This document shows, one piece after another, positions 1 through 9,263 of a stretch of 43,468 bases of DNA. The DNA lies in assembly GCA_963933195.1 (NCBI GenBank), contig CAWVUS010000012.1, positions 1 to 43,468 on the forward strand. Direction: 5' to 3'. The stretch's first letter is position 1. Every line of letters starts with the position of its first letter. The notes under the pieces are model-generated. The model had not been told where the DNA came from and made no database searches. It was given only the letters and a program-made list of their open reading frames with translations. The translations under genes were made by a program, and so were the position numbers. This stretch comes from UBA8437 sp963933195. GTDB lineage: Bacteria > Planctomycetota > Planctomycetia > Planctomycetales > Planctomycetaceae.

Positions 1-218
1 GGTTGGTCGTCGGTGGTGGGTTGGTCGGCGTTGGTGGCGGCCTCGGCTTCCAGTTCAGCCTTCAGCGTTTCAACGTCTTCGGCGGCAAAGGTCCAGTTGC
101 CGTAGTTGGCGTGGTCGCGGATGCGTCCATCGGCGCGGAGGTCGCGGAGTTCGTTGACGGTCAGCCCCAGTCTCTTGGCTGCCTCGTCGTAGCTCAGGTT
201 GTTGCCGTCGTCTGTCAT
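1..218 (-). CDS. Helix-turn-helix protein, C-terminus cut by window edge
   Basis: The reading frame starts at an ATG at 216-218 and runs off the left edge, so only about 72 residues are visible. Residues 8-55 (SYDEAAKRLGLTVNELRDL, then a basic turn and NWTFAAEDV) look like the MerR/excisionase-type winged HTH used by many small planctomycete DNA-binding proteins. The visible tail is rich in Ala, Glu, Asp and Thr (EAEAATNADQPTTDD), which resembles a linker to a further domain. It lies 12 bases downstream of the SMP-30-like gene on the same strand and is probably cotranscribed. A DNA-binding role is inferred from the fold only; the target and full length are unknown. Confidence 0.7.
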   Translation of the reverse strand, partial: MTDDGNNLSYDEAAKRLGLTVNELRDLRADGRIRDHANYGNWTFAAEDVETLKAELEAEAATNADQPTTDDQ

Positions 219-230
219 TTGGAGACGTCT

Positions 231-1283
231 TTACTTGGGGGATTTTTCGTTGCGTCGGGCATCTTGTCGGCTGAGCCAGGGCACGAATCCTTTGGAGGTG
301 GCCCGGATGCTCCAGAGCGTGTGTCCGGCGGTGATGTAGAGAGTTTTCAGGTCCTTGCCGCCGAAGGTGCAGTTGGTCACCGAGTCTTCCTTGATGGGGA
401 TGAAGCCGACCGGTTTGCCCTCCCTGGAGATCACATAGACTCCTCCGGCAACCTCGGTGGTTTCGTTCGGCGGACTGGCGACAGTGCGTCCGGCGGCGAT
501 GTAGAGACGTCCGTCGACGTCCAGTGCCATCCCGTCTCCTCCCCGGCCTCTACCAAAGTCGTGCATTTTCTTGCGACTGTTGGCAACGACGTTGCCCTCT
601 TCGGTCAGGCTGAATCGCCAGACTGCCCGGGCGACATTCGGAGTGTTGTTGTTGTTGTCGACGACATACAGGTACCGGTCGTCGGGGGTGATGTGGATCC
701 CATTGGGGCGATCGACCTGGTGGGTGATCACCTGGGTGACGGTGCCGTCGGGATCGATCCGGTAGACACCTTCCACGGCTCGTCCCTGCTTGTCGCGAAT
801 TTCCAGGTCCGTGCGTGGTCCGTAGCGGGGGTCGGTGAAGTAGATTCGGCCCCGGGAGTCGATGGTCAGGTCGTTGGGACCGGCGTATTTCTTGCCCTGG
901 TAGTTGTTGGTCAGCACGGTGATGGTGCCGTCGTGTTCGGTGCGGGTGATTCGCCGGTGTCCGTTTGGACCGGGGCCCTCGCAGGCGAGCAATCGGCCCT
1001 GGAAGTCGAACAGCAATCCGTTGGCGGCCCCGGAAGGTTGCCGGTAGACATGCATGGCCCCGGTGCGGTCTCGTCGCATGATCCGGTTGTTGCCGCCGTC
1101 GCTGAAGTAGACATTGCCGGTCGGGTGCCAGGCCGGGCCCTCGACAAACGCGACGATCCCAACGGGTTTTGGTCCGGGGGTCTCGAAGAGCTTGTCCTTG
1201 GCAGAGGACGTCACCGGGGCGGTGCCCAGAAGGGCAGTAGCCAGGATCGCTGGGATGGAAATTTTCAGGAGTGGGCGAATCAC
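231..1283 (-). CDS. Secreted SMP-30/gluconolactonase/LRE family beta-propeller protein
   Basis: A 350-residue protein with a Sec-type signal peptide (about residues 1-28, ending near TSSAKD). The rest matches the six-bladed SMP-30/gluconolactonase propeller. Motifs typical of the metal site are visible: VEGPAWHP (Glu), GPNDLTID (Asn), RPNGIHITPDD (Asn) and GDGMALDVDGRLYIA (Asp). Family members hydrolyse lactones in a Ca2+/Zn2+-dependent way, although planctomycete paralogues are often only annotated as hypothetical sugar lactonases. The start is GTG at 1281-1283, preceded by CGGAG about 10 bases upstream. A 184-base gap separates it from the PPC gene upstream, so it may have its own promoter. 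Family assignment is firm; the substrate is unknown. Confidence 0.88.
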   Translation of the reverse strand: MIRPLLKISIPAILATALLGTAPVTSSAKDKLFETPGPKPVGIVAFVEGPAWHPTGNVYFSDGGNNRIMRRDRTGAMHVYRQPSGAANGLLFDFQGRLLACEGPGPNGHRRITRTEHDGTITVLTNNYQGKKYAGPNDLTIDSRGRIYFTDPRYGPRTDLEIRDKQGRAVEGVYRIDPDGTVTQVITHQVDRPNGIHITPDDRYLYVVDNNNNTPNVARAVWRFSLTEEGNVVANSRKKMHDFGRGRGGDGMALDVDGRLYIAAGRTVASPPNETTEVAGGVYVISREGKPVGFIPIKEDSVTNCTFGGKDLKTLYITAGHTLWSIRATSKGFVPWLSRQDARRNEKSPK

Positions 1284-1383
1284 TGTGGTGTGTCTCCGAG
1301 AGTCGCTGTTGGATTTAGAGCAGCCTACAGCCTACGTCGCCGGATGCAATCAAGTCGGTGATCACCAACTTGTTCATGCCGGC

Positions 1384-1398
1384 CCGTGCCTGGCACGG
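1384..1398. terminator. Small perfect inverted repeat in the PPC/SMP-30 gap
   Basis: CCGTGCC-T-GGCACGG forms a compact inverted repeat in the 184-base gap between the PPC gene and the SMP-30-like gene. It has no T-run on either strand, so it is not a classical intrinsic terminator. It could be a protein-binding palindrome or an mRNA hairpin. Nothing else in the gap is convincing. Confidence 0.25.
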
Positions 1399-1467
1399 CG
1401 CCACGGGGAATCCTGGCCCCCGGGCAGTCGTCTCCGGCGGGGAGTCAGAATCAGCTCGAACAGTCAC

Positions 1468-3882
1468 CTACTGACCCGGCAGGTACTTCACGCGGCTCTC
1501 GGTGATTGTCTCGGTTCCATCGGGCATTCGTCCGGTCGCACGAAAAACCAGGGTCGCTGGTTTTGTCGAACCGGTGCCCTCGGGAAGACGGACCATCGCC
1601 GTGGCCTGGAGTGCGCCGGGGGCGAATTGAGTGCCCTTGGAGGTGAACCCGGTGGCCCCCTCAACCGAATGCAGGCGGACGGTCATGTTCCCGGGGAAAT
1701 TGGTCGTGCGTTCCAGCCGCAATTGGCAGGAGACGTCCGAGCCGGGGGCACCGGTGATGGTCTCGTTGACGGCGAACATCTTCACCACCACCGGCCGGGT
1801 GCGGAGCATGTTCCGTTTTTCTGAGAGCACCAGCACGGCCTGGGGCCGTCCCTGCTTGTCGGTGAAGTGTGCAAACGCCTGCGAGTAGAGTTGCGATTGC
1901 GACTGGATATTGATGTGCATCGTCTCGGGCAGGAAGATCGGCAGGAACCCCTTGGTTTTTCCGCTGGGAATCACAAACGGGATCATCTGGATTCCATCGA
2001 GATCGCGGTTCTGTCTGTCTCCGATCTGGACGGTGATCGGCTCGTCGAATCCATCGAGACGTTCGACCTCCATCGCGTACCGGTAAATGGTTCCACGATG
2101 GGCGTACATGTACGCCTCGTTACAGAACAACCGGAAGACCGGCTTGTGGCAGACGGTGAGGTGGAACTGTTCGGAGGCGGGAGTGACTGCCGAGAGGCCC
2201 TCGCTGTCGATACCCATGTGACGTGCTGAGAGACGACGGCGAATCACCGTCTTGCCTTCATCGATCTTGGCGGTGCCGATGATCTCCAGGGGGTAGCCGC
2301 GGGATGCGGCGGCGGCGGTCGCCTTGAAGGTCAGTTTGACCGAGTTGGCCTTGGCGGGGATCTGCGGGGGGGTGAATGTCACGCCGTCGGGGAGTCCGTC
2401 AACCTGGAGATCGATGGTCCCATCGAAGCCCCCGGTCCGCTTGACTCGCAACGTGACTGTGGAGTTGGTCTCCTGGACGATGTTGAGCGAGTCGCTGGTT
2501 GCGTGAAGCCGGAAATCCGGGACGGCCGCGTTGAGTGACAGCCGGTAGAGAAAGTCGTCACCTCCACGTGACCCGTAACGGAGATCACGAATCTCGAGTG
2601 CGAAGGTTCCGTCGGCTGGAGCCGACCATTCGATCCGGGCTTCCCGGTCCGGATTGCCCACGGCGGTTCCGCGGCCCAGTTGTTTCCCGTTGGCATCAGT
2701 CAATGTCAGGATTGGCAGGGTGGGGATGCCCGGGATCGCGGCGACAGCCCGCAGCACGTAACGCTGTCCCTTGGTCGCGGGAAAGACAAAGCGATCGATG
2801 TCACGGGCGTTGGAGAGTCGTCCATGAATCGTGGTGCCGACGGTTGTCTTTTCAGCCGACGCGGCCGAGTTGTTGGGTTCGGTCTCGGCCCTGTGCGTAT
2901 TGCGATTGACCTGCAGGGTTGGCCCTCTTGAACCCCAGGGCCGCAGGGTGCCATCTTCACTTGTCCAATGGATTTCTTTCCTCGCGACCGCCAGCGGGCC
3001 GGGGCGTCCGGTCAGCGTATGGAATTCGATCGTCGAGCGAGTTCCCTGGAGCCCGCTGGTCGGGACCGCCGAGACGACCAGGGGACTGGTCGACAGGGTG
3101 ATCCGGTAAACACAGGCCGCATTGCCATGGAATGTGATGTTGGCGACCCGCAGCAGGAATTCGCCGTCGTGCGGAGCCTGGAGAGCGAGGACCGGGTCGC
3201 GCCCGATGCGGATCTCCTGGGAATCGAGCAATTGGCCATCGGCGTTGAGCAGTTGAACGACCGGGTCGAGTCGGCTGCCGATTCGTCCGGCCAGGACATC
3301 GCAGACGAGCACCTGGCCTTTTTTGAGTGACAGCCGGAAGAAGTCGATGTCTCGTTCGCCGTAAATTTGTCCGTTGAGCGTGACTGGCAGAGTGAGACGC
3401 TCGGCACGGTCCGGAACAGAGTTCGACTCGTTTTCGATGTGTTCGGGAAGGTCTCCAACCAGGAAGGGGCGGGTGCTGGTGCCGCCCTGGGCGCAACTGA
3501 TCCGCCACAATGCCTGGCCGGGTGCGGCGTCCTTGGCGATCACGATCTGCTGGTCCCATTCTCGCGGGTAGGTGATCGGGACCTCGGTGGGCTTGCGGCG
3601 AGGGTCGGGTTCACCGAGGCTGCGGGACAGCCGTTGGGTGAGTTTTGTTCCGGCGGTGACACCCTGGCCGTAGACCAGAAAATCGGTATTCCGGGGGACA
3701 CATTCGGTTCCGACACGGACGCGGACGGTCGTGCCTCGACGGCCACCTGCTGGGAAGATATGGGTGCTCGTGGGGCTGTAGCCGGGCTTGGGTTGTGCTG
3801 TCGCCGCAGCGGGGGCGAGCAGCGTTGCAACCAGTGCGACCAGGCCACCGGCCAGGCGAATGCGGGAGAGTGTACGAATCAC
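1468..3882 (-). CDS. Secreted PPC-domain protein of a DUF1501/DUF1549 cluster
   Basis: An 804-residue exported protein with a signal peptide of about 29 residues ending in AAATAQ. Two bacterial pre-peptidase C-terminal (PPC) beta-sandwiches are visible. The first is at about 150-262 (DIDFFRLSLKKGQ ... DGEFLLRVA) and the second at about 331-448 (DIDRFVFPATKGQ ... DGTFALEIRD). The second is preceded by the usual TEPNN entry motif. The remaining C-terminal region is beta-rich without a recognised catalytic domain, so this is probably a binding or scaffold protein rather than a peptidase. The GTG start at 3880-3882 follows CGGAG at 9-base spacing. It lies 23 bases after the DUF1501 gene and completes a DUF1549-DUF1501-PPC gene set common in Planctomycetota. 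Function unknown. Confidence 0.88.
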   Translation of the reverse strand: MIRTLSRIRLAGGLVALVATLLAPAAATAQPKPGYSPTSTHIFPAGGRRGTTVRVRVGTECVPRNTDFLVYGQGVTAGTKLTQRLSRSLGEPDPRRKPTEVPITYPREWDQQIVIAKDAAPGQALWRISCAQGGTSTRPFLVGDLPEHIENESNSVPDRAERLTLPVTLNGQIYGERDIDFFRLSLKKGQVLVCDVLAGRIGSRLDPVVQLLNADGQLLDSQEIRIGRDPVLALQAPHDGEFLLRVANITFHGNAACVYRITLSTSPLVVSAVPTSGLQGTRSTIEFHTLTGRPGPLAVARKEIHWTSEDGTLRPWGSRGPTLQVNRNTHRAETEPNNSAASAEKTTVGTTIHGRLSNARDIDRFVFPATKGQRYVLRAVAAIPGIPTLPILTLTDANGKQLGRGTAVGNPDREARIEWSAPADGTFALEIRDLRYGSRGGDDFLYRLSLNAAVPDFRLHATSDSLNIVQETNSTVTLRVKRTGGFDGTIDLQVDGLPDGVTFTPPQIPAKANSVKLTFKATAAAASRGYPLEIIGTAKIDEGKTVIRRRLSARHMGIDSEGLSAVTPASEQFHLTVCHKPVFRLFCNEAYMYAHRGTIYRYAMEVERLDGFDEPITVQIGDRQNRDLDGIQMIPFVIPSGKTKGFLPIFLPETMHINIQSQSQLYSQAFAHFTDKQGRPQAVLVLSEKRNMLRTRPVVVKMFAVNETITGAPGSDVSCQLRLERTTNFPGNMTVRLHSVEGATGFTSKGTQFAPGALQATAMVRLPEGTGSTKPATLVFRATGRMPDGTETITESRVKYLPGQ

Positions 3883-3905
3883 TGTGGCGGACTCCGAAGT
3901 CGACG

Positions 3906-5252
3906 CTAGGTCAATTCTGTGATCGGGCGACCGTCATCGACCAACGGGATTGGGCGTCCGAGCGGGGTGTGCATGATCTGGTTGGGGTCGATCCCCATCA
4001 GGTCAAGCACCGTGGCTGTCATGTCGCCAGGGGTGATCGGGCGGTCGGCCACACCGGAAGCCTGTCGGTCGCTGGCGCCAATCACCTGCCCGCCCTGGAC
4101 TCCTCCTCCGGCCATCGCGATCGAGAAGACATTGGGCCAGTGATCGCGACCAGCCAACTGGTTGATCCTGGGAGTGCGGCCGAACTCCGTCGAGATGATC
4201 ACCAGGGTGTCGTCGAGCATGCCTCGTTGTTCGAGATCGTTCAGCAGGGCGGGGACGGCCTGGTCGAAGGACGGACACAGCAGGTCACGGAGGCTGTAGG
4301 TGTTCTTGCGGTGCGTGTCCCAGTGTCCGTTCTCGATGGCGACAAAGCGGCATCCCGCCTCGACCAGTCGGCGAGACAGCAGGCAGCACTGGCCGACGGA
4401 GGTCATTCCATAGGACGCCCGTGTCTTGTCACTCTCGCGGTGAATATCAAACGCCTCCTTGGCCTTTTTCGACGTCATCAGCCCGGCGGCCTTCTGGTAG
4501 AAAGTGTCCAGCGATCGGACGCTTTGTCCGACCGTCTCGGCCTGGCGTTCGAAGCGGTTGATCTCGCGAAGCACCGCCTGGCGACGCGCGTTGCGGTTGG
4601 TCGAGATCGCCGTGGGCAGGGTGATGTCACGGACCGAGAAGTCTGGAGCAGCCGGGTCGGCCTCGATCACGAAGGGCCCATAGCTGGGGCCCAGGAACGA
4701 GGGGCCGCCGCTGTTGAGGAAGTTGGGGACACTGATGTAGGGGGGCAACTCGCCGGGAGTGCCCAGCCGGGCGACCATCGATCCCAGGCAGGGGTGATGG
4801 TTGTTGTTCTGGTTGCCGTTGAAGTCCCCGGCGCCGGGACGTTTGCCGGTCATCATCACGTGGTAGCCACGACCGTGGTCGCTGTCGACGTGAGTGACGC
4901 TGCGCATGATCGCCAGCTTGTCGGTGACGGTGGCGATTCCCGGAAGGACATCGGAGATGTGGACACCGGACGTCCTGGTCGAGATCGGGTTGAAGTCGCC
5001 GCGAATCTCGGAGGGAGCTTCCGGTTTGACATCCCACATGTCCTGGTGGGGTTGGCCACCCAGCGCGAACAGGAAGATGCAGTTGATGTCGCGGACCGGC
5101 TTGCCCTTGGCCTTGGCAAATGACTCCTGCATCCACATCAGTTCGGCCAGCCCCAGTCCGCCCAGGCTGCCGACGGATAGCATCTCGCGTCGGTTCAGAC
5201 CGTCGCAGTAGGACGAGAGACGGGGAGTGGTTCTTGAGGCGGGGTTGGTCAT
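3906..5252 (-). CDS. DUF1501 protein, Tat-exported
   Basis: A 448-residue DUF1501 family protein, a distant relative of the alkaline phosphatase/sulfatase fold. The N-terminus carries a twin-arginine signal (NRREMLSVGSLGGLGLAEL). Family signatures visible are GGQPHQDMWDVKPEAP, HVDSDHGRGYH, ENGHWDTH, STEFGRTPRIN and GRDHWPN; the His/Asp residues in these are the likely metal ligands. The ATG at 5252 was chosen because it has GAGGA about 8 bases upstream and places the Tat motif near the N-terminus. A longer in-frame start at 5399 would overlap the upstream gene and bury the signal. It follows the DUF1549/DUF1553 gene by 104 bases and precedes the PPC gene by 23. The enzyme activity of DUF1501 is not established. 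Confidence 0.93.
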   Translation of the reverse strand: MTNPASRTTPRLSSYCDGLNRREMLSVGSLGGLGLAELMWMQESFAKAKGKPVRDINCIFLFALGGQPHQDMWDVKPEAPSEIRGDFNPISTRTSGVHISDVLPGIATVTDKLAIMRSVTHVDSDHGRGYHVMMTGKRPGAGDFNGNQNNNHHPCLGSMVARLGTPGELPPYISVPNFLNSGGPSFLGPSYGPFVIEADPAAPDFSVRDITLPTAISTNRNARRQAVLREINRFERQAETVGQSVRSLDTFYQKAAGLMTSKKAKEAFDIHRESDKTRASYGMTSVGQCCLLSRRLVEAGCRFVAIENGHWDTHRKNTYSLRDLLCPSFDQAVPALLNDLEQRGMLDDTLVIISTEFGRTPRINQLAGRDHWPNVFSIAMAGGGVQGGQVIGASDRQASGVADRPITPGDMTATVLDLMGIDPNQIMHTPLGRPIPLVDDGRPITELT

Positions 5253-5356
5253 TGCCGTGGTCCTCGAAAGAAAAACTTGTCGATTGTTGTTCGACAAGAC
5301 ACGCATCGGAATTGTACAGCGGGCGGTGCTTGTTGCAGCGGCTATTTGGGGGGTGT

Positions 5357-7777
5357 CTAGTGGACGAAGAGGAAATCGTAGGAATTCAGCAGGGCCCATA
5401 GGAAATCTTCGGCAGCCTGGCGTGGTGGGCCACTGGCAAATAGTTTTTCGGCGGCTCGAATCTCGCGAGGCCGGGGTGGTCGCCCGAGAGCGGCCAGGCA
5501 GAGTTCATCGACGATCTGTTTCGGGGTGGCCTTCCGGGTGATCATGCGATCGATCCGGCTGCCCCGGGCGGTGATCTTGGTGTCGATCTCCGGGGCATTC
5601 ATCAGGTGCAGTGTCTGGGCCATTGTGGGCTCGGTCGAGGACCCGCATTCACACGGCGATTCCCGCTCGGATCGTCCAAACGTGTCCAGGAAGTAACTCG
5701 GCAGCCGATTGTCCCACAACTGGATGGCGCGGGTTCCACGGGGCATCCCGATGAAAGTCTCGGGCGTGCCGGTCACCTCGCTGATCGCGTCCAGCAGTAC
5801 CGCGGCCGGGAGCCGCTTGACCAGGTGATGAGAATAGCTCTGCTGGTCCTGGGCATTGGTTTGATTGGGGACGCTGGAGAGTTGGTAGACCCGCGAGGAG
5901 AGGATGTGGTGCATCAGTTTCTTGAGATCGAAACGGTTGGCGACGAGCGTCTCGGCCAGATGATCCAGCAGGGCGGGATTGGTCGGTGGATTGGTCGACC
6001 GGAAGTCATCCTCGGGTTCGACCAGCCCCCGGCCCAGGAACTGTTTCCAGATCCGGTTGGCGACCAGTCGCGAGAAATACGGATTCTCGGGTCGGGTGAC
6101 CCACTCGGCCAACTTCACACGGGGATCGGATTCGCCAAAATCCTCGATGCCGATTCCGCCGGGAGGTCGTGGCAGCACCAACTGGTTGACCAGCGGGATC
6201 TGGGTGGGCTGGTAGCCGCCGTGGTAGACGAGTTCACGGCCGGGGCCCAGTGGCGTGTGTTTGAGCCCCTTGAAAAAACCGGCCATGCCGTAGAAGTCAT
6301 CCTGCCCCCACTTCTCGAAGGGGTGGTGATGGCATTGGGCACAGTCCATGCGAATACCGAGGAATGCCTGGCTGACGCTGCGGGTCAGGTCGATCGGCGT
6401 TCTCGCTGCGCGGAAGAAGTTGACTGGTCCATAGCGGCCCGAGTTTCCTGTTGCAGTCAGCAGTTCACGCACCCACTGGTCGTAGGGACGGTTGGTCAGC
6501 AACTGTGTTCTCAGCCACCGGTGGAATTCGAAAGCCCCCCGTTCACCGAGCGTCTCGCGGTCGGCCAGTAGCACGTCGCCCCACTTCTGGGCCCAGTAGT
6601 CGGCCAGTTGTGGTCGTGCCAGGACATCCTGGATGGCCCGTTCCCGCCGGTCGGATCGCTTGTCGGACTCGAAGGCCCGCACTTCCTCGGCGAGTGGCAA
6701 CGTGCCCAGCGTGTCGAGATGGAGTCGTCTCAGGAACACGCTGTCGGTGGACGTCCCGGAGGGCAGGATGCCCATCCGTTTGAGCTTGTTCCACACCAGT
6801 TCATCGATGCGGTTGTTGCTGTCGAGTTTCGGGTAATTCGCCTGGCCTTCGTTTCGCGGGACGGTGATCCGGGCGACGGTCACATGTCCCATGTAGTTGA
6901 TCGTGATGGCGGCCTCGCCGGGAACCTTGCCGGTGTGCAGGTGTCCGGCTTCCTCGAGGTCGGCGACCAGCGTCGCGTTGCTGGTGTACTCCGACGCACT
7001 GGTCACATCACGTGTCGAGCCGTCGGTGTAGATTGCCGTCACGAGCAGTTGCTGGTCACTGGAGGTGTTCAGGATTCGCTGGAGTGGTGAAACACGGACA
7101 GAGGCGACCTGTGGGGCGCCGTCATCTCCCCAGGGGGCCCCCTGGGCGACCCAGCCGGAGAGCACCTGGTGGTCGGCCGATCCGCTCGTTGTCCTGGCCC
7201 CTCCCCCGTGTGCCACCGTGTTACTGGTTTTGGCCACCAGCAGGCTGCCTCCGGGTGCGGCCAGGGACACGCGACGGCCTCGAGCCTCCTTGACCAGAGC
7301 GTTGTAGTCGGCCTGTGGATCGAAGCCGAAGACACTCAGCTTGAAGCCGTTCTGGCCACTCTGCTTGCCGTGGCAACCGCCGCTGTTGCATCCCAGCTTG
7401 GAGAGGATGGGCATGATGTCGTTCTTGAAGTGCACCGGCGGGAAGGTGCCCTGGTCGGACACGGCCACCTTGAGCGTGACGGCGTGGTTCCCGTACAACA
7501 CGTTGAGCTGTGTGTCACCGTCGGAGACTCCTCGCAGCGTGGTCCCTTCCAGCACCGCCGTGTTGCTGTCGCCGGTCCGGAGTGTGGCGTGATGGGTCAC
7601 GTCGAACTGCCGCCCGTCGGGGCCGATGGCGGTGACCTGGAGTTGCTGCAAGCGATTGCTGCCGCCCAGGGTGATCGGGTTGGGTGTCACCCGGATCGAA
7701 CGCGCCTCGCGTGGGAGTGCGGCGGTGGCGGCGGGCGCGACCAGCAGCCCGGCGAGGATTGTCAGTAGAACTCGCAC
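5357..7777 (-). CDS. Secreted Big2/DUF1549/DUF1553 protein with CX4CH haem-like motif
   Basis: An 806-residue protein with a Sec signal peptide (residues 1-20). An Ig-like (Big2) domain is at about 27-108 and a second Ig-like segment at about 230-310. Between them a cytochrome-like segment carries C130-NSGG-C135-H136, a CX4CH spacing instead of CXXCH. DUF1549 (PSCyt2) starts near 316 (NRIDELVWNKLKRMGI) and contains a CAQCH motif near 477 followed by HHPFEKW. DUF1553 (PSD1) runs from about 550 to the C-terminus. It is the first gene of a leftward group with DUF1501 and PPC partners. These proteins are presumed periplasmic haem proteins, but the reaction is unknown. The start follows a plain hydrophobic leader and is the first ATG. 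Confidence 0.92.
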   Translation of the reverse strand: MRVLLTILAGLLVAPAATAALPREARSIRVTPNPITLGGSNRLQQLQVTAIGPDGRQFDVTHHATLRTGDSNTAVLEGTTLRGVSDGDTQLNVLYGNHAVTLKVAVSDQGTFPPVHFKNDIMPILSKLGCNSGGCHGKQSGQNGFKLSVFGFDPQADYNALVKEARGRRVSLAAPGGSLLVAKTSNTVAHGGGARTTSGSADHQVLSGWVAQGAPWGDDGAPQVASVRVSPLQRILNTSSDQQLLVTAIYTDGSTRDVTSASEYTSNATLVADLEEAGHLHTGKVPGEAAITINYMGHVTVARITVPRNEGQANYPKLDSNNRIDELVWNKLKRMGILPSGTSTDSVFLRRLHLDTLGTLPLAEEVRAFESDKRSDRRERAIQDVLARPQLADYWAQKWGDVLLADRETLGERGAFEFHRWLRTQLLTNRPYDQWVRELLTATGNSGRYGPVNFFRAARTPIDLTRSVSQAFLGIRMDCAQCHHHPFEKWGQDDFYGMAGFFKGLKHTPLGPGRELVYHGGYQPTQIPLVNQLVLPRPPGGIGIEDFGESDPRVKLAEWVTRPENPYFSRLVANRIWKQFLGRGLVEPEDDFRSTNPPTNPALLDHLAETLVANRFDLKKLMHHILSSRVYQLSSVPNQTNAQDQQSYSHHLVKRLPAAVLLDAISEVTGTPETFIGMPRGTRAIQLWDNRLPSYFLDTFGRSERESPCECGSSTEPTMAQTLHLMNAPEIDTKITARGSRIDRMITRKATPKQIVDELCLAALGRPPRPREIRAAEKLFASGPPRQAAEDFLWALLNSYDFLFVH

Positions 7778-7925
7778 GGGCCGATCCTTGGTCGGATGGT
7801 GGCAGGGTTGGGACGACTGAAAGACTCAGCCCCCACTATATCTGCGGTGTGGTGGGGCACTCAACTGTGGGTTGTCGGTGCGGGAGAGCTTGAGCGGGGT
7901 CAGTGGGTGTGAGAAACTGGCAAAC

Positions 7926-9263
7926 ATGCTCAATGTCGGTCAATTTGCCTCCCGCACCTGCGGCGGTCCCAGTCGCCGGTCGTTCCTGAAAGTCGGGGCG
8001 TCGTTGCCAATGGTCCTGGGACGACCGGACCTGTTGGCGGCTGCGGAAGGCGGAGAGAGTCCACGGGCGAAATCGGTGTTGTTGGTCTGGTTGTGGGGAG
8101 CTCCGTCACACCTGGACACCTTCGATCCCAAGCCCGAGGCTCCCAGTGAATACCGTGGGCCGTTCTCCACGATTGCCACCCGGACTCCGGGGGTCCGTTT
8201 CACCGACCTGGTGCCCCGAATCGCGGCGATCAGCGACCGCTTCGCCCTGGCCCGCTCTCACGTGAGCACTCAACCCGGCCACCCCGATGGTGGCACCGTG
8301 GCGCTGACGGGGTTTCACGAGAAGCCCGGTCCGGTGCAACCGAATTTTGGTGCGATCGTGGCCCGGCATCGCGGACGGGATGGTGACCTGCCTCCCTTCC
8401 TGTCGGTCGGTCGAGGAATCATCCAGGACAGTGTCCGGATCGTCGAGGGCTATGGTGGCGGAACCTTCGGCAAGGCCTGGGATCCTTTCCAGGTGGTCGT
8501 CAAGAATGACGGTTCGGTCGACTTGCCCGCCCTGGACCTGCTGGAGGGTATCACCCCGGGCCGGATCTCCGACCGTCGGGTGTTGTTGCGGCAGATCGAT
8601 ACGGGGCGTCGTCGGCTGGAAGCGGCCGGGATTGACGACTGGCAGCGAACCTACCAGATGGCATACGGGCTGTTGGCCAATCCATCGGCCCGTGATGCGT
8701 TTGACGTGACACGCGAGTCGGAAGCGACCCGGCAGCGGTACGGGTACACGCATTTTGGACAAAGTGCCCTGGTGGCCAGGCGGCTGATCGAGGCTCGTGT
8801 GCCATTCGTGCAACTCAACTGGAGCCAGACGGTCGAGGCGATCACGCCGAACTACGACTTCGGCTGGGACACTCACATCTACAATTTCGAGATGCTGATG
8901 GACCGTCATTGTCCGTTGCTGGACCGCGTGCTGCCCGAGTTGATGAGCGACCTGCAGGATCGGGGTTTGCTCGAAGACACCCTGGTGGTGGTGATGAGCG
9001 AGTTCGGCCGGACACCCAAGATCAATCCGCGTGCTGCCCGGGACCATTGGCCGCAATGCTACTTCTCTCTGTGGTCGGGAGCCGGCGTGCCGACCGGCGG
9101 AACGATCGGGGAAAGTGACAAGCTGGGTGAACATCCCCTGACGACACCGATCACCCCGCTGATGGTTGGCACGACAATCACCGAGTTGGCCGGGCTGACG
9201 ACCCAGGATCGAGCCGAGTTGAACGTGCTGCCGGGTGGGACGGTGATCGATGAACTGGTCTGA
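7926..9263 (+). CDS. DUF1501 protein, Tat-exported
   Basis: A 445-residue DUF1501 family protein. The N-terminus has a good twin-arginine motif (SRRSFLKVGASLPMVLG). The family core is complete: WGAPSHLDTFDPKPEAP, PGHPDGGTVALTGFH, GWDTHIYNFEML, MSEFGRTPKINPRAARDHWPQ. The ATG at 7926 places the Tat motif about 15 residues in; an upstream in-frame start at 7872 would add 18 residues with no signal character. No strong Shine-Dalgarno sequence precedes it. The gene is divergent from the 5357-7777 gene across a 148-base gap that must hold promoters for both, though I cannot pick clear boxes. Its end overlaps the PD40 gene by 14 bases, suggesting coupled translation. Unlike the other three DUF1501 genes, it has no same-strand DUF1549 partner next to it. 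Confidence 0.92.
   Translation: MLNVGQFASRTCGGPSRRSFLKVGASLPMVLGRPDLLAAAEGGESPRAKSVLLVWLWGAPSHLDTFDPKPEAPSEYRGPFSTIATRTPGVRFTDLVPRIAAISDRFALARSHVSTQPGHPDGGTVALTGFHEKPGPVQPNFGAIVARHRGRDGDLPPFLSVGRGIIQDSVRIVEGYGGGTFGKAWDPFQVVVKNDGSVDLPALDLLEGITPGRISDRRVLLRQIDTGRRRLEAAGIDDWQRTYQMAYGLLANPSARDAFDVTRESEATRQRYGYTHFGQSALVARRLIEARVPFVQLNWSQTVEAITPNYDFGWDTHIYNFEMLMDRHCPLLDRVLPELMSDLQDRGLLEDTLVVVMSEFGRTPKINPRAARDHWPQCYFSLWSGAGVPTGGTIGESDKLGEHPLTTPITPLMVGTTITELAGLTTQDRAELNVLPGGTVIDELV

Noticed and set aside
3795..5123. 442-residue plus-strand frame opposite the DUF1501 gene
   Set aside because: Shadow of the DUF1501 codons; the minus strand has the Tat signal and full family signature.
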